A DNA stretch of 64,000 nucleotides from Burkholderiales bacterium (GCA_016191525.1 JACPOK010000016.1:248001-312000), one strand, 5' to 3'. Shown: positions 32,369-42,186, counted from the stretch's first letter. Notes: a model not told the origin generated them from the letters alone. Program-made: numbers and translations.

Positions 32369-33727
32369 ATGGCGAGCAAGGTCCATCCGGCGGTTGCCGC
32401 CGTGCGCAAGGCGGGTGCAAGCAAGGTCAAGGTCGCGGTGAGCGACATCGACGGCATCCTGCGCGGCAAGTACCTGCACAAGGACAAGTTCGAAGGCGCC
32501 GTGGACGGCGGCTTCGGCTTCTGCGACGTGGTGCTGGGCTGGGACATGACGGACACCTGCTACGACAACACCTCGGTCACCGGCTGGCAGCACGGCTTTC
32601 CCGATGCGCTGGCGCGGCTGGACTTGTCCACCCACCGCAAGGTGCCGTGGGATGGCGGGGTGGATTTCTTCCTCGGTGAATTCGTCAATGCCGACGGCAC
32701 ACCGCATGCCGTGTGCCCGCGCCAGACACTCAAGCGCGTCTTGAAGCGCGCCGAAAAGATGGGCTTCATGCCCATGACCGGCATGGAGTTCGAGTGGTTC
32801 AACTTTCTTGAAACACCGCAGAGCTGGGCCGCCAAGAAAGGCGTCGCGCCCGAGCAGCTGACGCCCGGCATGTTCGGCTACTCGCTGCTGCGCATGAACC
32901 AGAACCAGGGCTTCTTCAACGCCATCATGGACGAGATGCTGGCATTCAATGTGCCCATCGAAGGCCTGCATACCGAGACCGGGCCGGGCGTCTACGAAGT
33001 GGCGATCGGTTTTTCCGAGGCGCTGGCGCAGGCCGATCGGGCCATCCTGTTCAAGACCGGCGCCAAGGAAATCGGTGCGCGCTTCGGCATCATGCCCAGC
33101 TTCATGGCCAAGCCCAACCAGCAGCTGCCAGGCTGCAGCGGCCACATCCACCAGAGCCTGTCCGACGGCAAGACCAACCTGTTCTACGACGCGAAGAACC
33201 CGCGCAAGATGAGCAAGCTGTTCGAGAGCTACGTGGCCGGGCAGGTGGCCTGCATGATGGAGTTCGGCCCCATGATCTGGCCCACCATCAACAGCTACAA
33301 ACGCCTGGTCGACGGCTTCTGGGCACCCGTGAAGCCCACCTGGGGCGTGGACAACCGCACCGCCAGCTTCCGCGTGATCGCGGGCAGCCCGAAGGCCACA
33401 CGGCTGGAGACGCGCTGCCCCGGGGCGGACGTCAACCCCTACCTCGCGATGGCAGCGGTGATCGCCGCCGGCCTGCATGGCGTGGAGAAGGGCCTGAAGC
33501 TCACCACTCCGCCCATCACCGGCACCAACGGCGGCGCGGAAAACATCCCGCGCGCGCCGCGCACGCTGATCGAGACCACGCGCATCTTCGAGAAGTCGGC
33601 CATCGCGCGCGACTGGCTGGGCGACACCTTCGTAGACCACTTCGCCGCCACGCGCGACTGGGAGTGGCGCCAGTGGCTGGACGGCGTGACCGACTGGGAA
33701 CTCAAGCGCTATTTCGAAATCATCTAA
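32369..33727 (+). CDS. Glutamine-synthetase-family protein (possible gamma-glutamyl-amide synthetase)
   Basis: SDIDGILRGKYL, GMEFEWF, LPGCSGHIHQSL, NRTASFRV; diverges from housekeeping GlnA at the N-terminus. Confidence 0.88.
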   Translation: MASKVHPAVAAVRKAGASKVKVAVSDIDGILRGKYLHKDKFEGAVDGGFGFCDVVLGWDMTDTCYDNTSVTGWQHGFPDALARLDLSTHRKVPWDGGVDFFLGEFVNADGTPHAVCPRQTLKRVLKRAEKMGFMPMTGMEFEWFNFLETPQSWAAKKGVAPEQLTPGMFGYSLLRMNQNQGFFNAIMDEMLAFNVPIEGLHTETGPGVYEVAIGFSEALAQADRAILFKTGAKEIGARFGIMPSFMAKPNQQLPGCSGHIHQSLSDGKTNLFYDAKNPRKMSKLFESYVAGQVACMMEFGPMIWPTINSYKRLVDGFWAPVKPTWGVDNRTASFRVIAGSPKATRLETRCPGADVNPYLAMAAVIAAGLHGVEKGLKLTTPPITGTNGGAENIPRAPRTLIETTRIFEKSAIARDWLGDTFVDHFAATRDWEWRQWLDGVTDWELKRYFEII

Positions 33728-33730
33728 AGC

Positions 33731-34234
33731 ATGGAGATCCGCCGCCTCGACACCAGCGATGCGCCCAGTTACCGGGCGCTGCGGATGCGCGCGCTGGCGG
33801 AATTCCCCGAAGCCTTCACGTCCAGCTATGAGGAGGAATCCACGCAACCCGTGGAAGCCTCCGAAGGCCGGCTGGCCAGCGGGTACCGCATGTTCTGGGG
33901 CGCTTTCGACGGCGGCGACCTGTGCGGCATGGTGGGGCTGGAGCGCGAAACCCGCGCCAAGGCGCGCCACAAGGGCACGCTCGTCGGCATGTATGTGTCG
34001 CAGGAATATTTCGGCACCGGCATGGGCCGCGCCCTGGTCGATGCGCTGCTGGCCCAGGCCCGAGGCGAAGGGCTGGAGCTGCTGGTGCTGACGGTGACCG
34101 AAGGCAACAGCGTCGCCACCAATTTCTATGAGGCCGCGGGCTTCCGCTCTTTCGGCATCGAGCCGCGCGCCGTCAAGATCGACGGCCGGGCCTATGGCAA
34201 GAACCACATGTACCTTCACCTGAGCCCACCATGA
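33731..34234 (+). CDS. GNAT-family N-acetyltransferase
   Basis: KGTLVGMYVSQEYFGTGMGRALVDALLAQA; NFYEAAGFRSFG. Confidence 0.92.
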   Translation: MEIRRLDTSDAPSYRALRMRALAEFPEAFTSSYEEESTQPVEASEGRLASGYRMFWGAFDGGDLCGMVGLERETRAKARHKGTLVGMYVSQEYFGTGMGRALVDALLAQARGEGLELLVLTVTEGNSVATNFYEAAGFRSFGIEPRAVKIDGRAYGKNHMYLHLSPP

Positions 34235-35364
34235 GCATCAACGGTTTTTCATTCCCCACCGCCATCAAGTTCGGCGCCGGCGCCCGCAAGGAGGTGGCGG
34301 CACACCTCAAGTCCAAGGGGCTGAAGCGGCCGTTGATCGTCACCGACAAGGCGCTGGGCGCGCTGCCGGTGCTGGCGGAATTCAGGTTGCACCTGGAAGG
34401 CCTGGATGTCGCGGTGTTTTCCGGCGTGTTCGGCAACCCGACGGCCAGCCAGGCCATGGACGGCGCGGCAGCCTACAAGGCACACCAAGCCGATTGCGTG
34501 ATCGGCTTTGGCGGCGGTGCCGCATTGGATGTGGCCAAGGTGGTCGGCATCGCGGCGACCCATCCCGGCCACATCCTCGAATACGTTTGGGACCACCCCC
34601 AGGTGCGGCCCATATCGGGCGAGCTGCCCTACTTCGTGGCCCTGCCCACCACTTCGGGCACAGGCTCCGAAGTCGGCCGCTCTTCCGTCATCAGCGAGGA
34701 CGACACGCACCTCAAGCGCATCATCTTCAGCCCCAAGGTGCTGGCCAAAGTGGTGTTCGCCGACCCCGAGCTCACGCTGGGCCTGCCCCCGCACGTGACG
34801 GCGGCCACCGGCATGGACGCGCTCACCCACAACATCGAGAGCTACCTCTCGCCGGCCTACCACCCGCTGTGCGACGGCATCGCGCTGGAGGGCACGCGCA
34901 TCGCGGCGCGGGCGCTGGTCACCGCCGTCAGGGAGCCGGGCAACCGGCAGGCCCGCAGCGACATGATGATGGCCTCGATGATGGGCGCCATCGCCTTCCA
35001 GAAGGACCTGGGCGCGGTGCATTCGTGCGCTCACGCTCTCGGCGCGGTATGCGACCTGCACCACGGCCTGGCCAACGCGCTGATGATTGACACCGTGCTG
35101 GACTGGAACTATGAGACAGTGCCTGAAAAGTTCGAGGAGCTGGCCCATGTGTGCAAGGTGGCCGGTGGCGGCAAGGCCTTCGTGCCCTGGCTGCGCGAGC
35201 TGAAAAAGACCGTGGGCATCACCGGCAGCCTGAAGGATCACGGCGTCAAGCCCGAGCACCTGCCTCGCATGGTGGAAATCGCCACTGATGACATCTGCCA
35301 CCAGACCAACCCGCGCCCCTGCACGCCCGCCGACTTCAAGCGCTTGTTCGAGGAAGCCATGTAA
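34231..35364 (+). CDS. Iron-containing alcohol dehydrogenase (phosphonate-associated type possible)
   Basis: CVIGFGGGAALDVAKVVG, PTTSGTGSEV, HSCAHALGAVCDLHHGLANAL. Confidence 0.92.
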   Translation: MSINGFSFPTAIKFGAGARKEVAAHLKSKGLKRPLIVTDKALGALPVLAEFRLHLEGLDVAVFSGVFGNPTASQAMDGAAAYKAHQADCVIGFGGGAALDVAKVVGIAATHPGHILEYVWDHPQVRPISGELPYFVALPTTSGTGSEVGRSSVISEDDTHLKRIIFSPKVLAKVVFADPELTLGLPPHVTAATGMDALTHNIESYLSPAYHPLCDGIALEGTRIAARALVTAVREPGNRQARSDMMMASMMGAIAFQKDLGAVHSCAHALGAVCDLHHGLANALMIDTVLDWNYETVPEKFEELAHVCKVAGGGKAFVPWLRELKKTVGITGSLKDHGVKPEHLPRMVEIATDDICHQTNPRPCTPADFKRLFEEAM

Positions 35365-36167
35365 TGCAAAGCGGCACGCGCCTGAAGATCGGCATCTCCG
35401 CCTGCTTCATGCACGCCGACCCGGCGCGCCCGCTCTTCACCGGCAAGACCTTGCAGTACGTGGAGCAGTCCATCGCGCACTGGGTCATGTCCACCGGTGC
35501 GCTGGCCGTGATGATTCCCAGCCCCACCGGCGCCACGCAGCGCGGCGACGTTACGCTGGATCATTACGCGCAATGGCTGGACGGCCTGGTGCTGCATGGC
35601 GGTGCCGATGTGTCGCCGCTCAGCTATGGCGAGCAGCCGCTGCAGGAAAAATGGGGCGGCGACAAGATTCGCGACGAATACGAGATCGACCTGGTGAACG
35701 CCTTTGAGCGGCACGGCAAGCCGGTGTTCGGCGTCTGCCGCGGCTTGCAGCTGCTCAACGTGGCCTATGGCGGCACGCTCTACCAGGACATAGAAACCCA
35801 GATTCCCGGCGCCCTGCGGCACCGCGACGCCGGCACCTACGACCAGAATTTCCACAGCGTGCGCCTGGTCGAAGGCAGCCGGCTGGCCGCGCTGTATCCC
35901 GGCGCGGAACGCGTGACCGTCAACAGCATCCACCACCAGGCCATCAAGGACGTGGCGGCCGAGTTCGAGGTCGAGGCCCTCAGCCCGGTCGACGGCATGG
36001 TGGAAGCGATCCGCCGGCGCGACCGCAACAAGCCCTACCTGGCCGCGGTGCAGTGGCACCCGGAATTCCACCTGCCCCATCTGTCGGGACCGCAGGCCAT
36101 CGACGACGCAGCCCTGCTGCAGGACTTTCTTGACGCGGCCCAGCGGGCCCGGCTTCTCAACTCATGA
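35364..36167 (+). CDS. Gamma-glutamyl-gamma-aminobutyrate hydrolase-like (peptidase C26, PuuD-type)
   Basis: LHGGADVSPLSYGE, KPVFGVCRGLQLLNVAYGGTLYQDI, VQWHPEF. Confidence 0.92.
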   Translation: MQSGTRLKIGISACFMHADPARPLFTGKTLQYVEQSIAHWVMSTGALAVMIPSPTGATQRGDVTLDHYAQWLDGLVLHGGADVSPLSYGEQPLQEKWGGDKIRDEYEIDLVNAFERHGKPVFGVCRGLQLLNVAYGGTLYQDIETQIPGALRHRDAGTYDQNFHSVRLVEGSRLAALYPGAERVTVNSIHHQAIKDVAAEFEVEALSPVDGMVEAIRRRDRNKPYLAAVQWHPEFHLPHLSGPQAIDDAALLQDFLDAAQRARLLNS

Positions 36168-37537
36168 CCCAACTTTCCATCCACAACCCCGCCACCGGAG
36201 CGACTCTCACCACCGTGCCCGCCGACGATGCCGCTTCCGTGGCGGCCAAGGCCGCGCAGGCGCGTGCCGCCCAGCCCGGCTGGGCAGCCACGCCCATCGT
36301 GCAGCGCAAGTCCTGCATCGAAAAATTCCGCGCCGGCGTGGTGCGCGACCTGGAATCGCTGGCTGCCACCATGACGCGCGAGACTGGCAAGCCCATCAAG
36401 ATGTCGCGCAACGAGCTCAACGGCCTGCTGGGCCGGATCGACTTCTTCCTGAAGGAAACCGAGAGCTCCACCGCCACGCGGACCGTGTACGACGAAGGCG
36501 GCATGCGCGAGCAGATCCAGCATGTGCCGCTGGGCGTGGTGGGCAATATCTCCGCCTGGAACTACCCCTGGTTCGTCGGCTGCAACGTCATCGTTCCCGC
36601 GCTGCTCACGGGCAACACCGTGCTCTACAAACCTTCGGAATACGCCACGCTGACCGGGCTGGAAATCGCCCGCCTGCTGCATGAAGCGGGCGTGCCGCGG
36701 GACGTTTTCATCACCCTGGTGGGCGAAGGCGCCGTCGGCGCCGCGCTGCTCGAGCAGGACATCGACGGCCTGTTCTTCACCGGCTCGCACGCCACCGGCG
36801 CCCGCATCGCCAGGGCCGTGGGCTCGCGTTTCATCAAGCTGCAGCTGGAGCTGGGCGGCAAGGACCCCACCTACGTCTGCGACGATGCCGACCCCAAGGC
36901 CGCCGCCGAGTCGCTGGCCGACGGCGCCATGTACAACACCGGCCAGAGCTGCTGCTCGGTCGAGCGCATCTATGTGCACGAAAAAATCCACGATGCCTTC
37001 GTCGCCGCCTTCGTCGACACGGTGAACGGCTTCAAGGCCGGCGACCCGATGAGCGAAGACACCTACATCGGCGCCATCACCCGCGCGCCCCAGCTGGACG
37101 TGCTGGACGCGCAGGTGGCCGATGCGCGCGCCAAGGGCGCCGTGCTGCACACCGGCGGCAACCGCCTGGCCGGGCCGGGCAATGGCTTCGAGGCCACCGT
37201 GTTCAGCAATGTCACCCACGGCATGGAACTGATGAAGGAAGAAAGCTTCGGCCCGCTCATCGGCATCCAGAAAGTCTCCGGTGACGAGGAGGCCGTGAAG
37301 CTGATGAACGACACGCGCTATGGCCTCACCGCCGGCGTGTACACGCCCGATCGGCAGCGTGCCGAGGCGGTGTTGTCGAAAGTGAACGCCGGCAGCGTGT
37401 ACTGGAACTGCTGCGACCGCGTCAGCCCCCGCCTGCCCTGGAGCGGCTACGGCGACTCCGGCGTGGGCCTGACCCTGTCCACCTACGGCATCCAGACCTT
37501 CACCCGGCCCAAGGCCTGGCACCTGAGGCAGGCGTGA
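36164..37537 (+). CDS. Aldehyde dehydrogenase family protein
   Basis: GNISAWNYPWF, LELGGKDPTYVCDDAD, NTGQSCCSVERIYV. Confidence 0.95.
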   Translation: MTQLSIHNPATGATLTTVPADDAASVAAKAAQARAAQPGWAATPIVQRKSCIEKFRAGVVRDLESLAATMTRETGKPIKMSRNELNGLLGRIDFFLKETESSTATRTVYDEGGMREQIQHVPLGVVGNISAWNYPWFVGCNVIVPALLTGNTVLYKPSEYATLTGLEIARLLHEAGVPRDVFITLVGEGAVGAALLEQDIDGLFFTGSHATGARIARAVGSRFIKLQLELGGKDPTYVCDDADPKAAAESLADGAMYNTGQSCCSVERIYVHEKIHDAFVAAFVDTVNGFKAGDPMSEDTYIGAITRAPQLDVLDAQVADARAKGAVLHTGGNRLAGPGNGFEATVFSNVTHGMELMKEESFGPLIGIQKVSGDEEAVKLMNDTRYGLTAGVYTPDRQRAEAVLSKVNAGSVYWNCCDRVSPRLPWSGYGDSGVGLTLSTYGIQTFTRPKAWHLRQA

Positions 37538-38223
37538 CCAAGCAGAAGCTCGCGCTGTTCGACCTGGACCATACCTTGCTGGGCGGAGACAGCGATGCGC
37601 TCTGGTGTGAATTCCTCATGGCCAAGGGGCTGCTGCCGCGCAAGGAGTTCGAGCCGCGCAACCAGGACATGGTGGCGCGCTACAAGGCCGGCACCGTGGG
37701 CGTGCAGGAGTTCGCCGATTTCTACGTGGGCAGCATGGCCGGCCGCACGCCGCGCCAGTGGGAGCCGGTGCGCCAGGAATTTTTGGTGACACAGATCGTG
37801 CCGCGAATCCCGCGCGCGGCGATGGAGCTGGTTGAAAAGCACCTGGATGCGGCCGAGCTGGTGATCATGACCACCGCCACCAACCGCTTCATCACGGAAC
37901 TTACGGCCATGTATTTCGGCATCGAGCACCTGCTGGCTACCGAGGCCGAACTGATCGACGGCGTCTTCACCGGTCGCACCCGCGGCACGCTGAACATGCG
38001 CGCCGGCAAGGTGGACCGGCTGAAGGACTGGATGCGCGCGCGCAGCCATTCGCTGCGGGCCTTCCACAGCACGGCCTACAGCGATTCCATCAACGACCTC
38101 CCGCTGCTGGAGGCGGTGAACCATCCGGTGGCGGTCGACCCCGATCCGCAACTGGCCGCAATAGCCCGCGAGCGCGGCTGGCCTGTCATGCAGCTGCACA
38201 CGCCCGCCGGAGCCTTGTCCTAG
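37534..38223 (+). CDS. HAD-IB family phosphatase
   Basis: LALFDLDHTLLGGDSD; AYSDSINDLPLLEAV. Confidence 0.93.
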   Translation: MTKQKLALFDLDHTLLGGDSDALWCEFLMAKGLLPRKEFEPRNQDMVARYKAGTVGVQEFADFYVGSMAGRTPRQWEPVRQEFLVTQIVPRIPRAAMELVEKHLDAAELVIMTTATNRFITELTAMYFGIEHLLATEAELIDGVFTGRTRGTLNMRAGKVDRLKDWMRARSHSLRAFHSTAYSDSINDLPLLEAVNHPVAVDPDPQLAAIARERGWPVMQLHTPAGALS

Positions 38224-38252
38224 AATCAAGGCGCCGGCCCGCAAGGCCGGCA

Positions 38253-38408
38253 GCGTTCTCAGGGCGGGGCGAAATTCCCCACCGGCGGTATCCGTGAAGC
38301 GATTCGCGGGAGCCCGCGAGCGCCCGGTGCCGCGCAAGCGGCGCCGGGGTCAGCAGACCTGGTGAGATGCCAGGGCCGACGGTCACAGTCCGGATGAAAG
38401 AGAAACGC
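38253..38408 (+). ncRNA. FMN (RFN) riboswitch
   Basis: gcgttctcagggcggggcgaaattccccaccggcggta...gcgagcgcccg...gtcagcagacctggtgagatgccagggccgacggtcacagtccggatgaaagagaaacgc. Confidence 0.96.
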
Positions 38409-38493
38409 GATCAGCCGCGGCCGTGGTGCGTTTGCGCACGGCAGCCGCGTCTTCGCGCGCCCTGATTCTGGCCTTTTACCTTTTGAGGAAACC

Positions 38494-38961
38494 ATGAATC
38501 AGACTTCCGCCACCCGCATTGCCATCGTCTCCTCGTCATGGCACCGCGACATCGTCAACAACGCGCAGGCGCCGCTGCTGGCCGAACTGGAGCGCGGCGG
38601 CATTCCCGCCGGCCGGGTCGACCTGTTCGAGGTGCCCGGCGCCTTCGAGATCCCCCTGCACGCCAAGCGGCTGGCCCAAAGCGGCCGCTACGGCGCGATC
38701 ATCGCCTGCGGCCTGGTGGTCAACGGCGGCATCTACCGGCACGAGTTCGTGGCCGGCGCCGTGATCGACGGCTTGATGCGCGTGCAGCTCGACAGCGACG
38801 TGCCCGTGTTCTCAGCCGTGCTCACCCCGCGCGACTTCCATGAGCACGAGGAGCACCACCGCTTTTTCAGCGAGCATTTCGCGAAGAAAGGCGCCGAAGT
38901 CGGCCGTGCCTGCGTTGAGACCCTCTCCGCGCTTTCCCTAGTGCCCTTGACAGCGGGTTGA
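38494..38961 (+). CDS. 6,7-dimethyl-8-ribityllumazine synthase (RibH2-type)
   Basis: RIAIVSSSWHRDIVNNA...VPGAFEIPLHAKRLA; GLVVNGGIYRHEFVAGAVIDGLM; downstream of FMN riboswitch. Confidence 0.92.
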   Translation: MNQTSATRIAIVSSSWHRDIVNNAQAPLLAELERGGIPAGRVDLFEVPGAFEIPLHAKRLAQSGRYGAIIACGLVVNGGIYRHEFVAGAVIDGLMRVQLDSDVPVFSAVLTPRDFHEHEEHHRFFSEHFAKKGAEVGRACVETLSALSLVPLTAG

Positions 38962-39016
38962 CAGCCTCGCGGGGCACGATAGCCTTTCCACCTTCAACCA
39001 TAGAAGAGGAGACATC

Positions 39017-39976
39017 ATGCGTCGCGACCAATTCATCAAGAGCCTGGCCGCCCTGGCGGCCGCGGGCGCCCTGCCCCTCACGGCGCGGGCCGCCGCCAAC
39101 CTGAAAATGATGATCCCGGCCAACCCCGCGGGCGGCTGGGACACCACAGGCCGTGCGCTGGGGGCCGCCATGATCGAGGCCAAGTCGGCCGATAGCGTTC
39201 AGTACGACAACAAGGGCGGCGCGGCCGGCATCATCGGCCTGGCGCAGTTCGTCAATTCGGCCAAGGGCGACCCCAATGCCGTGATGATGATGGGCGCCGT
39301 CATGCTGGGCGGCATCATCGCCGGCAAGCCACCGGTCACGCTGCAGACCTGCACGCCCATCGCGCGGCTCACCAGCGAATACAACGTCTTCGTGCTGCCG
39401 GCCAATTCGCCGCTCAAGACCATGAAGGACGTGGTCACGCAACTGAAGAAAGACCCGGGCAGCGTCAAGTGGGGCGGCGGCTCGCGCGGCTCCACCGAGC
39501 ACATCGCCGCCTGCATGCTCGCGCGCAACGTGGGCGTGGACCCCAAGAAGGTGAACTACGTGGCCTTCCGCGGCGGCGGCGAAGCCACGGCGGCCATCCT
39601 GGGCGGCAACGTCACCATCGGCGGCAGCGGCTACAGCGAGTTCGCCGAATACATCACCGCCGGCAAGATGCGCCCCATCGGCGTCACCTCGCAAAAGCGC
39701 CTGCCGGACATCAACGTGCCCACCATGAAGGAGCAGGGCTATGACGTGGTGCTGGGCAACTGGCGCGGTGTCTACGCCGCGCCGGGCATCACCGCCGAGC
39801 AGCGCGCCGCGCTGACCGACATCGTGGTGCGCGCCACGAAGAGCAAGAGCTGGCAGGAAGCGCTCAAGAAGAACGGCTGGACGCCGGCGCTGCAGACGGG
39901 CAAGGAGTTCGAGGACTTCGTCGAATACGAGTTCTCCAGCCTGAACGCAATCATGTATTTGTCCGGCATGGTCTGA
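39017..39976 (+). CDS. Tripartite tricarboxylate transporter (Bug/TctC) substrate-binding protein
   Basis: Signal peptide; MIPANPAGGWDTTGRALG, YDNKGGAAGIIGLAQF. Confidence 0.93.
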   Translation: MRRDQFIKSLAALAAAGALPLTARAAANLKMMIPANPAGGWDTTGRALGAAMIEAKSADSVQYDNKGGAAGIIGLAQFVNSAKGDPNAVMMMGAVMLGGIIAGKPPVTLQTCTPIARLTSEYNVFVLPANSPLKTMKDVVTQLKKDPGSVKWGGGSRGSTEHIAACMLARNVGVDPKKVNYVAFRGGGEATAAILGGNVTIGGSGYSEFAEYITAGKMRPIGVTSQKRLPDINVPTMKEQGYDVVLGNWRGVYAAPGITAEQRAALTDIVVRATKSKSWQEALKKNGWTPALQTGKEFEDFVEYEFSSLNAIMYLSGMV

Positions 39977-40052
39977 GGAGGCTTTCCTACGCGCCCGGCG
40001 CCGCTCCTGCGCACAATTGACTCAAGGGCCAATTCCTGAAAGAGTCACAGCC

Positions 40053-40334
40053 ATGAAAGTCAGCGCCGACCGCAACGATCCCGCCTTCAGCGATTGCTTC
40101 GCCATGTGCCGCATCTGGCTGGAAGGCGCCGAGCGCAGCAACGTCGTCACCGCCGATGAGGACGGCCGCTTTGCCGTCACCACCCGCCTGGATGAGAACG
40201 GCGACCCCGTGCTCAGGGCCGGGCAGCCCGTGACCGATGTGTTCCGCGGCGCGGTGCGGGTTGAGTGCCCGGACTGGCTGCGCAAGGAACGCGAGACCGG
40301 CATCCGTGAGCACGGCCCCGGCATCGGCACCTGA
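40053..40334 (+). CDS. Hypothetical protein (93 aa)
   Basis: ATG 40053; small acidic ORF between transporter and allophanate hydrolase. Confidence 0.5.
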   Translation: MKVSADRNDPAFSDCFAMCRIWLEGAERSNVVTADEDGRFAVTTRLDENGDPVLRAGQPVTDVFRGAVRVECPDWLRKERETGIREHGPGIGT

Positions 40335-40359
40335 TATTCCCCCTGAGTCGCAACGCAGG

Positions 40360-40378
40360 CCGATTCCGCAGGAATCGG
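40360..40378. repeat. Perfect inverted repeat abutting the sigma-54 promoter
   Basis: CCGATTCC-GCA-GGAATCGG. Confidence 0.8.
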
Positions 40379-40379
40379 C

Positions 40380-40395
40380 TGGCACGGCCTTTGCA
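40380..40395 (+). promoter_or_regulatory. Sigma-54 (RpoN) -24/-12 promoter
   Basis: TGGCACG-GCCT-TTGCA, exact match to consensus TGGCACG-N4-TTGCW. Confidence 0.85.
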
Positions 40396-40413
40396 TCTCG
40401 TCTTGGATACAAG

Positions 40414-42150
40414 ATGGGATGCTCAGAAATGGTGCAAGCCGTTGCCGCTGTCGATCAAGCCTCAGGCGCCACCCCCGGCGCCGTCGGCGCGCCTGCCGCG
40501 GCGTGGATATCCCGCTTCGAAACGCCACTCAGTACAGAGGGCGGCGGCCCGCTTTCCGGCCTGTCGTTCGCGGCCAAGGACAACATTGACGCAGCGGGCC
40601 TGCCCACCACCGCCGGCTGCCCGGCTTTTGCCTACGAACCCGCCGAACACGCCGCCGTGGTGCGCAGGCTGCTCGACGCTGGTGCGCGGCTTCATGGCAA
40701 AACCAACCTCGACCAGTTCGCCTGCGGCCTGAACGGCACGCGTTCGCCCTACGGCGCGGTGCCCAATGCCTTCAACCCGGCCTACGTGTCCGGTGGCTCC
40801 AGCTCCGGCTCCGCCTATGTGGTGGCAGCGGGCGAGGTGGACTTCGCGCTGGGCACCGACACCGCGGGCTCTGGCCGCGTGCCCGCGGGGCTGAACAACA
40901 TCGTCGGCCTCAAGCCCACCAAGGGCCTGATCAGCACGCGCGGCGTGGTGCCGGCGGCGCAGAGCGTGGACTGCGTTTCCATCTTCGCGCGCACGGTGGC
41001 CACGGCGGTGCGCGTGCTCGAGACAGCGCTGGGTTACGACGCGGCCGATCCGTATTCGCGCAGCCTCACCCTGGCCAGCCAGGCCTTCCCGCCGGCCTTC
41101 CGTTTCGGCGTGCCGTCCTCACTGGAATTCTGCGGCGACGCGCTGGCCGAAGCGGCCTTCCGCGAATCGGTCAGCCGCCTGCGCGAGCTGGGCGGCACCC
41201 CGGTCACCATCGACTTCACGCCGCTGGCGCAGGCAGCCGCATTGCTCTATGAAAGCGCACTGGTGGCCGAACGCTACGCCGCCGTGCGCCACTTCTTTGA
41301 CTCGCACCAGGGTGACGTGGTCGAGCCGGTGCGCGGCATCATCGCCAGCGGCCGCAACCACAGCGCCGCCGACCTGTATGACGCGCAGACCCAGCTGCGC
41401 GCGCTCGGCCAGCGCGCGGCCGCCATGTGGGCCGGCATCGACGTATTGCTGGTGCCCACCGCGCCCACGCACTACACCATCGCCGCCATGCAGGCCGACC
41501 CGGTGGCGCTGAACCGCAACCTGGGCGCGTACACCAACTTCGTCAACCTGCTGGACTACGCCGCGCTGTCGGTGCCCAGCGCCATCAGGCCCGACGGCCT
41601 GCCGTTCGGCATCACGCTGATCGGCCCCTGCGCCAGCGACTGGCAGCTGGCCGAGCTGGGCCAGCGTTACCACCACGCCACCGGCCTCACGCAGGGCGCC
41701 ACCGGGCAGCCGCTGCCGGCGGCGCAGCCCATCGCGGGCATCCAGCCCGCGGCCAGTGTCAAGGTGGCGGTGGTCGGCGCGCACCTCTCCGGCATGCCGC
41801 TGAACCGCCAGCTCACCGAGCGCGGCGCCACACTGGCCGCGCAGGCTGAAACCGCGCCGCACTACCAATTTTTCGCGCTTCCCGGCACGGTTCCGCCCAA
41901 GCCGGGCCTGTTGCGCGTCGCGCCCGGCACCGGCACGCGCATCGCGCTGGAAGTGTGGGACATGCCCGCAGCGCACTACGGCTCGTTTGTCGCGCTGATT
42001 CCCGCGCCGCTGGGCATAGGCACGCTGGAACTGGCCGACGGCAGCAGCGTGCAGGGTTTCGTTTGCGAAGCGCAGGCCACCGCCGGCGCACTGGACATTT
42101 CGCATTTCGGCGGCTGGCGGGCCTACATCGACTCACTCCAAAAGAGCTGA
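40414..42150 (+). CDS. atzF: Allophanate hydrolase (AtzF-like, with C-terminal domain)
   Basis: Amidase signature GGSSSGSAYVVAAGEVDFALGTDTAGSGRVPAGLNNIVGLKPTKG plus AtzF-type C-terminal domain; start may be 40429. Confidence 0.92.
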   Translation: MGCSEMVQAVAAVDQASGATPGAVGAPAAAWISRFETPLSTEGGGPLSGLSFAAKDNIDAAGLPTTAGCPAFAYEPAEHAAVVRRLLDAGARLHGKTNLDQFACGLNGTRSPYGAVPNAFNPAYVSGGSSSGSAYVVAAGEVDFALGTDTAGSGRVPAGLNNIVGLKPTKGLISTRGVVPAAQSVDCVSIFARTVATAVRVLETALGYDAADPYSRSLTLASQAFPPAFRFGVPSSLEFCGDALAEAAFRESVSRLRELGGTPVTIDFTPLAQAAALLYESALVAERYAAVRHFFDSHQGDVVEPVRGIIASGRNHSAADLYDAQTQLRALGQRAAAMWAGIDVLLVPTAPTHYTIAAMQADPVALNRNLGAYTNFVNLLDYAALSVPSAIRPDGLPFGITLIGPCASDWQLAELGQRYHHATGLTQGATGQPLPAAQPIAGIQPAASVKVAVVGAHLSGMPLNRQLTERGATLAAQAETAPHYQFFALPGTVPPKPGLLRVAPGTGTRIALEVWDMPAAHYGSFVALIPAPLGIGTLELADGSSVQGFVCEAQATAGALDISHFGGWRAYIDSLQKS

Positions 42151-42186
42151 GCCCGCACCTCAACCATCAACTTGCAGGAGCAACTC

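Noticed and set aside
31016-34219. 1067-aa antisense ORF opposite phnW/GS/GNAT genes
   Set aside because: High-GC codon-position artefact; repetitive H/R/A/G/Q-rich translation and complete overlap with well-supported sense genes
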